From positions 124,001 through 188,000 of the forward strand of contig NZ_JMEX01000004.1 in assembly GCF_000760735.1 (NCBI RefSeq): DNA of 64,000 nt. The letters run 5' to 3'. Positions 1 through 10,139 of the stretch are shown here, in pieces. The first letter of the stretch is position 1. Each line of letters begins with the position of its first letter. Made by a program: the position numbers and the translations under genes. The DNA is from Rhodococcoides fascians A44A. GTDB lineage: Bacteria; Actinomycetota; Actinomycetes; Mycobacteriales; Mycobacteriaceae. Under the pieces are notes generated by a model that was not told where the DNA came from, did no database searches, and saw only the letters and a list, made by a program, of their open reading frames with translations.

Positions 1-2993
1 CCGCGAGCATGTGCTCGACGCCGAGCAGCGGGTGGCCGGACACGTACAGGCCGAGCATCTCGCGCTCGAGCGCCAATCGGTGCTTCGATTCCCACTCGTC
101 CTCGGGGACACGAACATTGAACACCGCGGAAATCGACTCGTCGGCGTCCTCTCCGCCGAACAGATCGAACTGTCCGATTGCCTCGGCCTTCTTCGTGCCC
201 ATGACCGAATCGATGGCGTCGGCGTGAATGAGCATCAAGCCCTTGCGCGGATGATTCAGCGAATCGAACGCACCCGACTTGATGAGCGACTCGGTGACCT
301 TCTTGCTGCAGGCCGTCGCATCGATCTTGTTCAGGTAGTCCGAGAAGTCGGTGTACTTGCTCTTCTCCTCGCGTGCCCTGATGATCGAGGCCACCACGTT
401 GGTGCCGACGTTGCGGACCGCGCCGAGACCGAACCGGATGTCCTTGCCCACGGACGCGAAGTTGAGTTCGGATTCGTTGACGTCCGGGGGCAGGACGGTG
501 ATCCCGAGCTTGCGGCAGTCCGCCAGGTAGATGGCGGACTTGTCCTTGTCGTCGGACACGCTGGTGAGCAGACCGGCCATGTATTCGCCGGGGTAGTTGG
601 CCTTGAGATAGCCGGTCCAGTAGGACACCAGACCGTATCCGGCTGCGTGCGACTTGTTGAACGCGTATCCGGCGAACGGAAGAATAGTGTCCCACAGGGC
701 CTTGATCGCGGGCTCGGAGAAGTCGTTGGCCAGCATTCCCTCACGGAATCCTGCGTACGCCTCTTCCAGCACCGACAGTTTCTTCTTACCCATGGCGCGA
801 CGCAGAATGTCGGCCTGTCCGAGCGAATACCCGGCGACCTTCTGCGCGATCTGCATGATCTGCTCCTGGTACACGATGAGGCCGTACGTGTCCTTCAGGA
901 TTTCCGCGAGAGGCTCTTCCAACTCCGGGTGGATGGGCTTGACCTCTTGACGACCGTTCTTGCGGTCGGCGTAGTCGTTGTGGGCGTTCATGCCCATCGG
1001 TCCCGGCCGATACAGGGCCAGAACGGCGACGATGTCCTCGAAGCCGGTGGGCTGCATTCGTCGCAGAAGATCACGCATCGCGCTGCCGTCGAGCTGGAAC
1101 ACGCCGAGAGTGTCTCCGCGAGCAAGCAATTCGTACGTCGCGGGGTCATCGAGCCCCAGCGTGTCGAGGTCGAGTTCGATCCCGCGGTTGCTCTTGATGT
1201 TGTCGATGGCGTCACCGATGACGGTGAGGTTGCGTAGGCCGAGGAAGTCCATCTTGAGCAGGCCGATGGCCTCGCACGAGGGATAGTCCCAACCGGTGAT
1301 GATCGCGCCGTCCTGCGCGCGCTTCCACACCGGGATCGCGTCGGTCAGCGGCTCCGAGGACATGATGACCGCGCAGGCATGGACGCCGGCATTACGGATC
1401 AGCCCTTCCAGGCCACGCGCGGTCTTGTAGATCGTCGCGACATCGGGATTGGAATCGATGAGCGCACGAACCTCGGTCGCTTCCTTGTACCGCTCGTGCG
1501 CCGGATCGGTGATGCCCGCGACCGAGATGTCCTTGGCCATGATCGGCGGAGGCAACGCCTTGGTGATCTGATCGGCGATCGCGAATCCGGGCTGCCCGAA
1601 CTGGACACGAGCCGAGTCCTTGATGGCGGCCTTGGTCTTGATGGTGCCGAACGTGATGACCTGAGCGACGCGGTCGCTTCCCCACTTCTCCGTCGCGTAC
1701 CGAACCATCTCACCGCGGCGACGATCGTCGAAGTCGATATCGATATCCGGCATCGACACACGTTCGGGATTGAGGAACCGCTCGAACAGCAGACCGTGCG
1801 GCAGCGGATCGATGTTGGTGATACCCATCGCGTACGCGACGAGAGAACCCGCGGCCGAGCCTCGGCCGGGACCGACGCGAATACCGACGTCGCGGGCGTG
1901 TGCGATGAGGTCACCGACGACGAGGAAGTACGCCGGGAAGCCCATCTCCAGAATCACGCTGATCTCGTACTTGGCACGATCGCGGTATTCCTGGGGCACA
2001 CCGCCGGGGAACCGCCATTCCAGACCCTTGTCGACCTCTTTGGCCAACCACGTACCCTGCGTCTCGCCTTCCGGCACAGGGAAGATCGGCATCCTGTCAC
2101 GGTGGGCCCACACATCGTCGTACGGCTGGACGCGCTCGGCGATGAGCAACGTGCTGTCGCACGCACCCGGCACCTGATCGTCCCAGAGGGCCCGCATCTC
2201 GGCGGCGGATTTGAGGTAGTAACCGTCGCCGTCGAACTTGAAACGGGTGGGATCGCTGAGCGTCTTACCGGTCTGGATGCACAGCAACGCCTCGTGGTTC
2301 TCCGCGGCGTCCTTGGTCACGTAATGGCAGTCGTTGGTGGCGAGCGGCGGAATCTGCAGCTTCTTGCCGATCTCGAGCAAACCCTCACGGACCCGACGCT
2401 CGATCGACAGACCGTGGTCCATGAGCTCGAGGAAGAAGTTCTCCGGACCCCAGATCTCACGCCACTTCGCTGCCGCTTCGAGCGCCTCACGGTCCTGACC
2501 GAGACGCAGACGCGTCTGCACCTCACCCGACGGGCACCCCGTCGTCGCGATGATCCCCTCCGCATGCGCGGCGATGATCTCCTCGTCCATCCGGGCCCAC
2601 TTGCCCAACTGCCCTTCGATGGACGCGAGAGAGGACAGCTTGAACAGGTTGCGCACACCCGTCGCGTTCTCCGCGACCATCGTCATGTGCGTGTACGCGC
2701 CGCTACCGGACACATCGTCGGACTTCTGGCTGCGGTCACCCCACAGCACACGCTTCTTGTTGAACCGAGACTCCGGCGCGATGTACGCCTCGATACCGAT
2801 GATCGGCTTGATGCCGGCCTTCTTCGCCTCGTTGTAGAACTCACTCGCGCCGTACATGTTGCCGTGGTCGGTCATACCGACCGCCGTCATCTCCAACCGA
2901 CTCGCCTCTGCGAACAACGGCGCAATCTTGGCCGCTCCGTCGAGCATCGAATACTCGGTGTGGTTGTGCAGATGTACGAACGAGTCAGTCACG
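1..2993 (-). CDS. dnaE: DNA polymerase III subunit alpha, C-terminus cut by window edge
   Basis: This is the replicative DNA polymerase catalytic subunit. About 997 residues are visible and the C-terminus lies beyond position 1. The protein opens with the PHP-domain signature [13 protein letters not shown] at residues 7-19. The polymerase aspartates are in PDIDIDF near residue 415, and [11 protein letters not shown] near residue 580 supplies the third carboxylate. The helix-hairpin-helix region follows toward the edge. I chose the GTG at 2993 because AGGAG lies about 9 bases before it and the product then begins [14 protein letters not shown], as DnaE1 proteins do. It is the last of a minus-strand run after lspA, rluD and an unknown gene, with a 202-base gap that probably holds its own promoter. 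No frame damage is seen. Confidence 0.97.
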
Positions 2994-3195
2994 AAGATGT
3001 CTCCTACTGGGTCGAGCTAGATCGAGCCGGGTCGTACGGGCCGAGATGTCCGCGCGCGAAGTGCACCTGATTCTAAGCGCTCGAACCGACAGAGCATTCC
3101 TGGCTCTCGGTGTGTCCGGCCCCCGCGCGTGTCGGCCCTGGCCCGGCGTGCCGACGGTGTCGCCGCGCCTGCAACCGCTGCCGAACGGGCGTACG

Positions 3196-3882
3196 TCACG
3201 GAGTAGGAACGGGCCCGTCGTCCGGTAGCGGGCCGACGACGTCCGCATAGTCGGGAAGTAGGGCGCGCACGGCGAATCGGCCTGCGATCGCGTCCGCGGG
3301 CAAGGCCTCGACCGCCCGAACCCCGTCCCCGGCGTCGACGGTTCCGAGTTGCTCCGAAGAGCCGCGGACGATCAGTCCGACGACACATTCGCACCCCTCG
3401 AGCAAGCGTGCGGAAGACACTGCATCGATCTGCGATTGGCGATCCCACTGCCCGGTCGAACCATGAAGTCTCGATCCCGCAACGGCCGCCGAGCCCAGCA
3501 CCGACGCCTCGGTTCCCGGCACTCCGATGGAGATGACCTGGGTCTGGACGCGCTCTAAGGGAACTCGGAGCAGAACCTGCGCGATCCGTACGTCCTGCAC
3601 CGCGTCGTACGCGCGCGCGGGTGCAACCTCGGCGTCGAACGACACCAACGCCCACTGCATCTCGGAATTGCTCCCCGCCGAGTCCTGGTCGGCGGAGTCC
3701 TCCGCGAGCGTCTCCTCCGCCCGCGCCAGGTACTCGGACACTGCTTCTCCGGTGTCCGGACCGAGGGTGTCGGTGTTCACCCCTGGCCGGGGCACCGGAT
3801 TCGCGGTTCCGAGGGCGAACAGCAGAACCACCGCGGCCAGGACCGTCGCCGCGGCCGTTGCCGCACCCGACATCCGCGTCAT
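3196..3882 (-). CDS. Conserved membrane-anchored or secreted protein, unknown function
   Basis: The protein has 228 residues. One hydrophobic segment at about residues 7-28 could be a signal anchor or an uncleaved signal peptide. The rest is soluble and acidic, including a stretch rich in D, E and S near residues 45-75. I recognise no enzyme motif. The ATG overlaps the rluD-like stop by the four bases ATGA, so the two genes are translationally coupled and it belongs to the lspA-rluD operon. I infer that it acts outside the membrane. Its conservation in this position in related genomes is likely but was not checked. Confidence 0.75.
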   Translation of the reverse strand: MTRMSGAATAAATVLAAVVLLFALGTANPVPRPGVNTDTLGPDTGEAVSEYLARAEETLAEDSADQDSAGSNSEMQWALVSFDAEVAPARAYDAVQDVRIAQVLLRVPLERVQTQVISIGVPGTEASVLGSAAVAGSRLHGSTGQWDRQSQIDAVSSARLLEGCECVVGLIVRGSSEQLGTVDAGDGVRAVEALPADAIAGRFAVRALLPDYADVVGPLPDDGPVPTP

Positions 3883-4805
3883 GCCGCGCGCAGCACCTCG
3901 AGTGCGTGCTCGAGGTCAGCTGGATACTTGCTCTCGATCTCGACCCACCGACCGTCCGACGGATGCGCGAATCCGAGTGTCTTGGCGTGCAGCCATTGAC
4001 GTTCCAGGCCGAGACGGTCGGCGAGCTTCGGGTCGGCGCCGTAGGTGAGGTCTCCGCAACACGGGTGCCGCAATGCGGAGAAGTGAACGCGAATCTGATG
4101 AGTCCGACCGGTTTCGAGGTGCACGTCGAGCAGGCTGGCCGCCTGGAACGCCTCGATGGTGTCGTAGTGCGTGATGCTCGCTTTACCGTCGGCCCGCACC
4201 GCGAACTTCCAGTCGTTGCTGCCGTGCCTACCGATCGGTGCGTCGATGGTGCCACTGCTCGGATCCGGATGGCCCTGCACGAGCGCGTGATAACGCTTCT
4301 CGATCGTGCGCTGCTTGAACGCCCGCTTCAACACCGTGTACGCGCGCTCGCTCGTGGCGACGACCATCACGCCCGACGTCCCGACGTCGAGGCGATGCAC
4401 GATGCCCTGCCGCTCATGGGCACCGGACGTGGAAATTCGGAACCCCGCTGCAGCAAGCCCACCGATCACCGTCGGTCCCGTCCACCCGACGCTCGCGTGC
4501 GCCGCGACCCCGACCGGCTTGTCGACCGCGACGATGTCGTCGTCCGCATAGAGAATCTCCATGCCCTCGACCGGCTCCGCTTCGATGGTCAGCGCGCGAG
4601 CAGGTTCGGGAAGCAGCACCTCCAAGTACGCACCCGCCGACAACCGATCCGACTTCCCCAGTGCCGACCCGTCGACGGAGACGGACCCTTCCTCGGCGAG
4701 AGTCGCCGCGACCGTCCTGGACAGACCCAGCAGCCGCGAGACGCCCGCATCGACCCGCATGCCGTCCAAGCCGTCGGGAATCGGCATGGAACGCGATTCC
4801 CTCAT
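3879..4805 (-). CDS. rluD: RluA-family pseudouridine synthase (RluD-like)
   Basis: This enzyme converts uridine to pseudouridine in RNA; the RluD branch modifies the helix 69 region of 23S rRNA. Of its 308 residues, about 12-70 form an S4-type RNA-binding domain. The catalytic motif HRLD, with its aspartate near residue 140, sits in [12 protein letters not shown], and the family motif GRTHQIRVH follows. The ATG at 4805 overlaps the lspA stop (ATGA). A second ATG six codons later is possible. Downstream it overlaps the unknown gene in the same way. The exact target uridine cannot be told from sequence alone, so RluD is a family-level name. Confidence 0.93.
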   Translation of the reverse strand: MRESRSMPIPDGLDGMRVDAGVSRLLGLSRTVAATLAEEGSVSVDGSALGKSDRLSAGAYLEVLLPEPARALTIEAEPVEGMEILYADDDIVAVDKPVGVAAHASVGWTGPTVIGGLAAAGFRISTSGAHERQGIVHRLDVGTSGVMVVATSERAYTVLKRAFKQRTIEKRYHALVQGHPDPSSGTIDAPIGRHGSNDWKFAVRADGKASITHYDTIEAFQAASLLDVHLETGRTHQIRVHFSALRHPCCGDLTYGADPKLADRLGLERQWLHAKTLGFAHPSDGRWVEIESKYPADLEHALEVLRAA

Positions 4806-5458
4806 TTCTGTCCCGCCGTTCCCGAGTCGGTGCTCGCTGCGGCATTCTTCTTCGACGTGGTGGCCCGCTCACCGTTCGGTTCGAATCCGAACAGGCTCAG
4901 CGCGACGAGGAGTATCGCCCCACAGACGATCGACGAGTCCGCGACGTTGAACACCGGCCACCATCCGATGGACACGAAATCGACCACGTGTCCCTGCAGC
5001 GGTCCGGGCGATCGGAAGAACCGGTCGATGAGATTCCCGAGAGCCCCGCCGAGCACGAGTCCGAGGCCGAGAGCCCACCACGGAGAGCGAAGGGTACGGC
5101 CGATCCGGATCACCCCGATGACGACGCATACCGCGACGATCGTCAGAAGCCAGGTCATGCCGGTGGCCATCGAGAACGCTGCGCCGGGATTACGCACCAT
5201 CCGAAGTGTGACGACGTCGCCGATGATCTCCACCGGGTTGCCCGGCTTGATCCAGTGCACGGCCGCGATTTTGGTGATCAGGTCGAACGCGAGGACGACA
5301 ACGGCGATCAGGACCAGCATCCTGGTACGCAGCGGCTTCGGTGCCACACCGGTGGCAGGGTCTGCGTCGGTGCCGGACACCACGGTGTCGTCGGGTTCGG
5401 CCTTCTGATCGCGGTGCGGGTCGGAGCTCGTCGAATCGGTCGGGCGGTCGTCACTCAC
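4802..5458 (-). CDS. lspA: Lipoprotein signal peptidase (signal peptidase II)
   Basis: LspA is the membrane aspartic protease that cleaves the signal peptide of diacylated prolipoproteins. Several predicted lipoproteins are encoded close by. From the GTG at 5458 it has 218 residues. A polar N-terminal tail of about 50 residues is followed by four hydrophobic segments. The catalytic aspartates are in GNLIDR and FNVADSS. The GTG at 5458 has CATGAT, a near -10 hexamer, six bases upstream, which would fit a leaderless mRNA. An in-frame ATG at 5476 adds six residues and is the alternative. The C-terminal tail is charged. The stop overlaps the rluD-like start. It is divergent from the lipoprotein gene at 5595. 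Confidence 0.94.
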   Translation of the reverse strand: MSDDRPTDSTSSDPHRDQKAEPDDTVVSGTDADPATGVAPKPLRTRMLVLIAVVVLAFDLITKIAAVHWIKPGNPVEIIGDVVTLRMVRNPGAAFSMATGMTWLLTIVAVCVVIGVIRIGRTLRSPWWALGLGLVLGGALGNLIDRFFRSPGPLQGHVVDFVSIGWWPVFNVADSSIVCGAILLVALSLFGFEPNGERATTSKKNAAASTDSGTAGQK

Positions 5459-5582
5459 CCCCCTATCATGTCGCATCGCCCCGGCACAGCCGAATCCCGG
5501 ATCGACACCGAGGGGTCCGCGGGCGGGCCGCACGCGCACGGCTTCGCCGACGGTGTCCGGTGAAGTGGCCGGAGCGTGTCCG

Positions 5583-5588
5583 TAGCCT
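5583..5588 (+). promoter_or_regulatory. Candidate -10 element, leaderless lipoprotein mRNA
   Basis: TAGCCT matches TANNNT and is followed by exactly six bases before the GTG start at 5595. If it is a -10 box, the transcript would begin at the start codon. No Shine-Dalgarno sequence is seen. The same layout recurs before dinB, crtO, metF and aroG in this window. Confidence 0.5.
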
Positions 5589-5594
5589 GGTCCC

Positions 5595-6527
5595 GTGATC
5601 TCGCCTTCCCGAAACCCGATTCGACGTATCCGAGTTCTCGCTGTGGCCGTCGCCGCCACCACACTGCTGGCGGGGTGCGGGTCGTCCGACGACGAGGCAT
5701 CGTCGGAGACGGACACCTCCGCCACGACGTCGAGTGTGTCGCTGCCGGTGACTCCGGTGACGACCACCCTCGTCGACCCGGGCGCCGAGCCCAGGACCGC
5801 GGTGACGCGAAACATCTCCGGCGAACAGTCGGTACGGTTGACGACGCGGTCGACCGTCACCCAGCAGATCGACGACCAGGCAGTACAGGACTTCTCGACG
5901 CCGAATCTGACGGTCCCGCTGACGGCACGTGCGTCGGGGGCCAGCGGTGACGAGGTCGATCTCACGATCGGGGTCGCGACGTCGGCGGATCAGCGTCTGA
6001 CGGACCAGCTCGCCGCGGCCGACGGTTCCGGCGCCGGGTTGACCGTGACCGACGGCGGGGCCGTCACCGCGCTGTCCATCACGCCTGCGGACGCGGCACA
6101 GGACGCAGCACGTGCGGCAATAGAACAAGCGTTGAACCAAGCGGTGTACCGGTCGATTTCCTTTCCCGAGGAAGATCTGGGAATCGGCGCGGTCTGGACG
6201 GCTCAACAGCAAGTCATCAGCGGTCTGACGCTCAATCAGACGACCACCGCAACTCTGCGCGCGCGGGAGGGTGACGTGCTGACGATCGACCTGCGAATCG
6301 ATCAGACGCCGGAATCCACGACCCTGGAACTGCCCGACGACGCCGGCCAACTCGCGATCGACAACTACACGATGTCCGGCACCGGAACTCTGCGCATCGA
6401 CCTGACGAAACCGCTTCCGGTATCGGGAGAGGTGACCGTCGGTGGCAGTCAGCAATACAGCGACACCGACGGCACGACGGTTCTGCGTCAGGACATCAGT
6501 GACACCCTGGAATGGGCGTCGGAGTGA
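5595..6527 (+). CDS. Predicted lipoprotein, unknown function
   Basis: The protein has 310 residues. Its signal peptide ends in the lipobox LLAGC (Cys28), after a positively charged start containing RRIR. A low-complexity S/T/E/D linker at about residues 30-50 precedes a soluble domain with alternating hydrophobic residues, typical of a beta-rich extracellular domain. I do not recognise the domain family. The GTG start is supported by the leaderless promoter geometry directly before it. The following lipoprotein gene overlaps its last 16 bases, so the two are co-expressed and possibly act together at the outer face of the membrane. Confidence 0.85.
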   Translation: MISPSRNPIRRIRVLAVAVAATTLLAGCGSSDDEASSETDTSATTSSVSLPVTPVTTTLVDPGAEPRTAVTRNISGEQSVRLTTRSTVTQQIDDQAVQDFSTPNLTVPLTARASGASGDEVDLTIGVATSADQRLTDQLAAADGSGAGLTVTDGGAVTALSITPADAAQDAARAAIEQALNQAVYRSISFPEEDLGIGAVWTAQQQVISGLTLNQTTTATLRAREGDVLTIDLRIDQTPESTTLELPDDAGQLAIDNYTMSGTGTLRIDLTKPLPVSGEVTVGGSQQYSDTDGTTVLRQDISDTLEWASE

Positions 6528-7306
6528 GGTCCGCAGCTGGATCGGTACGTACTGCCGCAGTGTGCGCGGGGGCTCTTCTGGTCCTCGGCGCCTGCGGTGG
6601 GACGGACGACGCGGGTGCCGCCGGTGCCGACACCGACACTTCCCCGGCTGCTCCGGTCACGGTCGTCGACGCCCCTGACGTTCTCTCCGGGTCCGTCGTC
6701 ACCGACTCCGTAGATCTGCAATCCCGCATGCTGACGACCAGCGACCTTCCCGACGGGTATGCGGTGGTTCCGGATCCGGTGCGTGATCTCGGGCTGGACC
6801 CGGCTCCGGAGTACGACTCGCCTGATCGGTCCGGCACCGAGCCGCAGGAGTGCGCCGACGTTCTCGCGGCTGTGGGGACGCAGTCGGCGGGCGCATCGGC
6901 GGTGGCGGACGTCCGGTACTCGGGACCGAATTTCTCGTCCATCGACGAAGACGCCGCCAGTTACGCAGGCGGCGAGGACGGTGCCGGAGGCGCTGGAGAG
7001 GCGTTCCGCACCGTGCAGGACACGCTCGTCGGCTGCGCCGAGTACACGGGCACGGACGCCGACGGGATCGACGTCGACTTCTCGCTGTCGGCTCGGGACC
7101 AGTCCCCGGTGGGTGACGCGTCGACGTCGTTTCGGCTCGCGACCACCAGCGAAGGGTTCACGCTGGTGTCCGACGTAGTGATCGCAGTAGTCGACCACAC
7201 CGTGTTCCAGCTGTCCGTCACCAGTCAGGAAGGCGTCGACGCGGCATCGTTCACCGCACTCGCCGATGCAGCAGCCGAGCGTATTCGTGGTGACCTCGGG
7301 TCCTGA
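6512..7306 (+). CDS. Predicted lipoprotein, possibly sensor-domain type
   Basis: This 264-residue protein has a signal peptide ending in the lipobox VLGAC (Cys28). The mature part begins with a D/A/T-rich linker. It then has a domain with SRMLTTSDLPDGY followed by spaced cysteines (ECADVL, GCAEY). That layout recalls the extracellular PknH-type sensor fold, but this is only a weak resemblance. The start is uncertain: the ATG at 6512 overlaps the upstream gene by 16 bases, while a GTG at 6524 would give the four-base GTGA overlap common in this window. It is the second gene of a two-lipoprotein operon ending at a strong hairpin. Confidence 0.83.
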   Translation: MGVGVRSAAGSVRTAAVCAGALLVLGACGGTDDAGAAGADTDTSPAAPVTVVDAPDVLSGSVVTDSVDLQSRMLTTSDLPDGYAVVPDPVRDLGLDPAPEYDSPDRSGTEPQECADVLAAVGTQSAGASAVADVRYSGPNFSSIDEDAASYAGGEDGAGGAGEAFRTVQDTLVGCAEYTGTDADGIDVDFSLSARDQSPVGDASTSFRLATTSEGFTLVSDVVIAVVDHTVFQLSVTSQEGVDAASFTALADAAAERIRGDLGS

Positions 7307-7325
7307 CCGAGACGAAGGCACACGA

Positions 7326-7367
7326 AAGCCGGTGCCGCACTCCGAACGAGGAGTACGGCACCGGCTT
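7326..7367. terminator. Bidirectional hairpin terminator
   Basis: Two 18-base arms, AAGCCGGTGCCGCACTCC and GGAGTACGGCACCGGCTT, pair with a single mismatch around a six-base loop. The hairpin lies between the convergent ends of the lipoprotein operon (stop at 7306) and the MTB12-like gene (stop at 7393), so it can terminate both. There is no long U tract, as is usual in high-GC actinobacteria. Confidence 0.8.
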
Positions 7368-7392
7368 CGAGGTACCGCGAAAACCTAGGTGA

Positions 7393-7908
7393 CTATGCGC
7401 ACGCAGGCGAGGTCAGCTGCGCCAGCTGGACGAGACCACATGCGTTCTCCTTGGACAGCTTCCATGCGCCGTCCTCGGCAACGAAGATGAAGTTGCCCGG
7501 GTTCGCCTGACCGTTGATGGTCAAGGTCGCGCCCGTGTTCAGGGTGCCGTCGCCGAGGTCGTCGACACTGGTGATCTCGACGGTGGCGCCGTTCTGCACA
7601 GCAGCGGCCGCGACCTGCTCGATGAGGCCCGGATCTTCCTCGGCGCCCTGGATGAGGGCCGCCTTCTCCTCGACCGGGACAGCCGGGTCGAGACCGCGAG
7701 CGAGTTCGGCGTTGAGCTCTTCAGCCGTGGGCACAGGTGGGTAATCGCCCGATGCCTCCGGTGCCGCCGACGCCGAGGACGTCGTGGAAGCTGCCGACGT
7801 CGTGGTCGTCGTGTCGCCACCGTCGTCCGAGCTACATGCGGTCATCGTCAGCGCAGCAGCGATCGCCACGCCGGCGACTACGGCCTTTCGGGTGTTACGG
7901 AGCTTCAA
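7393..7908 (-). CDS. MTB12/CFP-2-like low-molecular-weight lipoprotein antigen
   Basis: This 171-residue lipoprotein has its signal sequence ending at TMTAC (Cys25). A long S/T/A linker (about residues 30-55) leads to an MTB12-like C-terminal domain. That domain carries PPVPTAEELNAELARGLDP, a conserved helix, and ends in a segment with AWKLSKENACGLVQLA. The family is secreted or surface-exposed in mycobacteria and resembles Rv2376c, but its biochemical role is unknown. The start codon is probably TTG at 7908, with AGGGA seven bases upstream; no ATG or GTG is better placed. It stands alone between a terminator and dinB. Confidence 0.82.
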   Translation of the reverse strand: MKLRNTRKAVVAGVAIAAALTMTACSSDDGGDTTTTTSAASTTSSASAAPEASGDYPPVPTAEELNAELARGLDPAVPVEEKAALIQGAEEDPGLIEQVAAAAVQNGATVEITSVDDLGDGTLNTGATLTINGQANPGNFIFVAEDGAWKLSKENACGLVQLAQLTSPACA

Positions 7909-8062
7909 GTGCTTATCCCTTCGGTTGTACTGCTCAGTCGTTCACGTGAACCGGACATAGAGGCCGGTCTCGGCTGTTCCACTATGCCATTGGAGGCCTC
8001 GGGCGGAAAGAAGCGTCGCTACTCGCCGGTAGCCGAGAGCGTCATTTCAGGACGAGTCACTG

Positions 8063-9400
8063 TCATTTCAAACTGTCCAGTGGATCCGCCACAACGAGCT
8101 GCTCGTCCCCCTCTGCGAAAGTACGGGCTCGACCCGGTCCGGTGGACCGTGTCTCGAACCGAACCGTCACCACGGAGTGGCCTGCCCCTTGCACCCATCC
8201 GTGTCCGTGTTCAGGATGCCTCACGTCCATGCCCGGATGCCACCTCTGCTGCGGTTCTCTTACCGAAGGCACAATTTCGCCCGTGGTCGTGGGCGACGTG
8301 GACGTGTCCTCCGGTTCGTGATCGAGTTCGGGAAACAGCGACCCTTGCTGCACGGTGGACAGCCCGGCGAGGCCGACACCGACCAGCCGGATCGGACCGA
8401 GTTCCACCGGGTCCAGCACCTGACGCTGTGCCGTCGCGACGATGGTCTGCTTGTCCACGGTCGCGTACGGCAACGTCGCCGACCGAGTCACGATGCTCAT
8501 GTCCGATTTCCGCAGCTTCAGCACCACCGTGCGTGCGCCGCGCCCGTCCTTCACCAGGCGTCGGTGCGCGGCTTCCGCGCTCCGTTCCACCGCAGACCTC
8601 AACTGCGCCAAGGTCACCAGATCGTGTGCGAACGTCGTCTCGGCGCTGACCTGCTTCGCTTCGGCGCGCTCGGCGACGGCTCGATCGTCGATCCCACGCG
8701 CCAGCCTGTGCAGCCCCGGACCCACCGTCGCACCGAGGATCGACGCCACTTCCGACTCCGGCGTCGCGACGAACTTACCGATCGTGTCGATGCCGAGCTT
8801 TCGAAGTTTCTCGTCGGCGACCGGCCCGATTCCCCACAACTTCCGCACCGGCAACGCAGCCATGAGAGCACTTTGTTCGGCCGGCGCGACCACAGTCACG
8901 CCGTCCGGCTTCGCCAGACCGGACGCGATCTTCGCGATCTGTTTACCGGAACCGGCGCCCAACGACGCCACGAGGCCCGTCCGTTCCATGACGAGTGCCC
9001 GCAGCATCTCGCAGAACTCCGCCACCTCGGCCGCGGTGGCGCCGACGAGTTCGACTGGCTCGCCGAACGCCTCGTCCATCGACAGCTGCTCGAGAACAGG
9101 CATCCTCGTGCGCAGACCGTCGAACACCGTCCGACTGACGCTCTGGTACAGCGCGCCGCGCGGCGGCAGCACGATCGCGCCGCCGCCCACCAATCTGCGA
9201 GCCTGATGCATCGGCATGGCGGAGCGCGCGCCGAAGACACGCGCCTCGTAGCTGCAGCCGGCGACGACACCGCGACCGCCTGCTCCGCCGACCAGAACGG
9301 GGCGTCCGCGCAAGGTGGGCCGGGTGAGCTGCTCGACCGACGCGAAGAACGCGTCCATGTCGAGATGCAGCACCCATCGCCTACTGCGAGCGTCGGTCAC
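8063..9400 (-). CDS. dinB: DNA polymerase IV (Y-family translesion polymerase)
   Basis: This is a low-fidelity lesion-bypass polymerase of 445 residues. The palm motif [13 protein letters not shown] at residues 11-23 and SMDEAFGE near residue 105 supply the catalytic Asp/Glu residues. [13 protein letters not shown] is the nucleotide-contact motif. The helix-hairpin-helix thumb contains [17 protein letters not shown]. The little-finger region is followed by an extra C-terminal domain of about 100 residues containing [21 protein letters not shown], which is common in actinobacterial DinB. The GTG start is preceded by TATCTT at leaderless spacing and by no Shine-Dalgarno sequence. It lies downstream of def with a 76-base gap. 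No LexA box was recognised near the start. Confidence 0.93.
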   Translation of the reverse strand: MTDARSRRWVLHLDMDAFFASVEQLTRPTLRGRPVLVGGAGGRGVVAGCSYEARVFGARSAMPMHQARRLVGGGAIVLPPRGALYQSVSRTVFDGLRTRMPVLEQLSMDEAFGEPVELVGATAAEVAEFCEMLRALVMERTGLVASLGAGSGKQIAKIASGLAKPDGVTVVAPAEQSALMAALPVRKLWGIGPVADEKLRKLGIDTIGKFVATPESEVASILGATVGPGLHRLARGIDDRAVAERAEAKQVSAETTFAHDLVTLAQLRSAVERSAEAAHRRLVKDGRGARTVVLKLRKSDMSIVTRSATLPYATVDKQTIVATAQRQVLDPVELGPIRLVGVGLAGLSTVQQGSLFPELDHEPEDTSTSPTTTGEIVPSVREPQQRWHPGMDVRHPEHGHGWVQGAGHSVVTVRFETRSTGPGRARTFAEGDEQLVVADPLDSLK

Positions 9401-9406
9401 GACCGA

Positions 9407-9412
9407 AAGATA
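9407..9412 (-). promoter_or_regulatory. Candidate -10 element for a leaderless dinB mRNA
   Basis: On the minus strand TATCTT is followed by six bases and then the dinB GTG at 9400. The spacing matches a transcript starting at the first base of the start codon. No clear -35 hexamer is seen. Confidence 0.5.
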
Positions 9413-9476
9413 CTCCGGAACGCAGACATCACAGTCCGTGCCTCATGGGATGCCGACACGACGGTCGAAGGCCATG

Positions 9477-10139
9477 TCACGACGCGTCGCCTCGGCCGGT
9501 ACCGAGGTCGAAGCCGAGCGCTGCAGCCGCGTGCTCGGGCGTCGGATCGGCCCACAGATCCGCGTACACGTCGTTCGCGGACAGCGACCGCGTCACCGCT
9601 CTGTCGATGTACACCGTCCCGTCGAGGTGATCGGTCTCGTGCGCCACGATCCGCGCGGGCCATCCAACGAACTCCTCGTCGACCACGGCGCCGTGCAGGT
9701 CGGTGCACCGAAGCCGCACCGACGCCGCCCGAGGGACGACCGCCTGGTAGCCGGGCATGCTCAGGCATCCCTCGTAGAAGCTTCGCCGAGCCGACCCGAC
9801 GTCGTCGTAGCGCGGGTTGACGATCACTCGGAACGGCAACGGCGTGCGCTCCCGCTGCGTCGCGACCTCCTCGGACACCGGGTACATGTCCTCGATCACC
9901 GCGATTCGCAGCGGGACGCCGATCTGCGGCGCAGCGAGACCGACACCGGGCGCGTCGTGCATCGTGGCCCGCATGACCTCGACGAGGTGTTCGAGCGTGC
10001 GCGGCTCGAGCTGATCGGTCAACGCGGCTGCCGCTGTGCGCAGCACCGGATCACCGACCGTGACGATCGGAAGGACGCCGTCGTGCGCGTGCGACAGCAG
10101 CTCACGGACGGCGCCTTCCATCACCGCGTCGCGGGTCAT
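9477..10139 (-). CDS. def: Peptide deformylase
   Basis: This iron or zinc hydrolase removes the formyl group from the N-terminal methionine of new proteins. It has 220 residues. All three family motifs are intact: [10 protein letters not shown] near residue 66, EGCLSMPG carrying the metal-binding cysteine near residue 124, and HETDHLDG carrying the metal-binding histidines and catalytic glutamate near residue 168. The length and an N-terminal extension of about 20 residues are usual for actinobacteria. Its ATG overlaps the ileS stop by ATGA, so its expression should follow the T-box control of ileS. Actinobacteria often carry a second def elsewhere. Confidence 0.96.
   Translation of the reverse strand: MTRDAVMEGAVRELLSHAHDGVLPIVTVGDPVLRTAAAALTDQLEPRTLEHLVEVMRATMHDAPGVGLAAPQIGVPLRIAVIEDMYPVSEEVATQRERTPLPFRVIVNPRYDDVGSARRSFYEGCLSMPGYQAVVPRAASVRLRCTDLHGAVVDEEFVGWPARIVAHETDHLDGTVYIDRAVTRSLSANDVYADLWADPTPEHAAAALGFDLGTGRGDAS

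Noticed and set aside
11-3070. Long plus-strand open frames (up to 563 codons) across the dnaE region
   Set aside because: They are antisense shadows of dnaE caused by high third-position GC. Their translations are arginine-rich and lack domain motifs, whereas the minus strand reads as a full DNA polymerase III alpha subunit.
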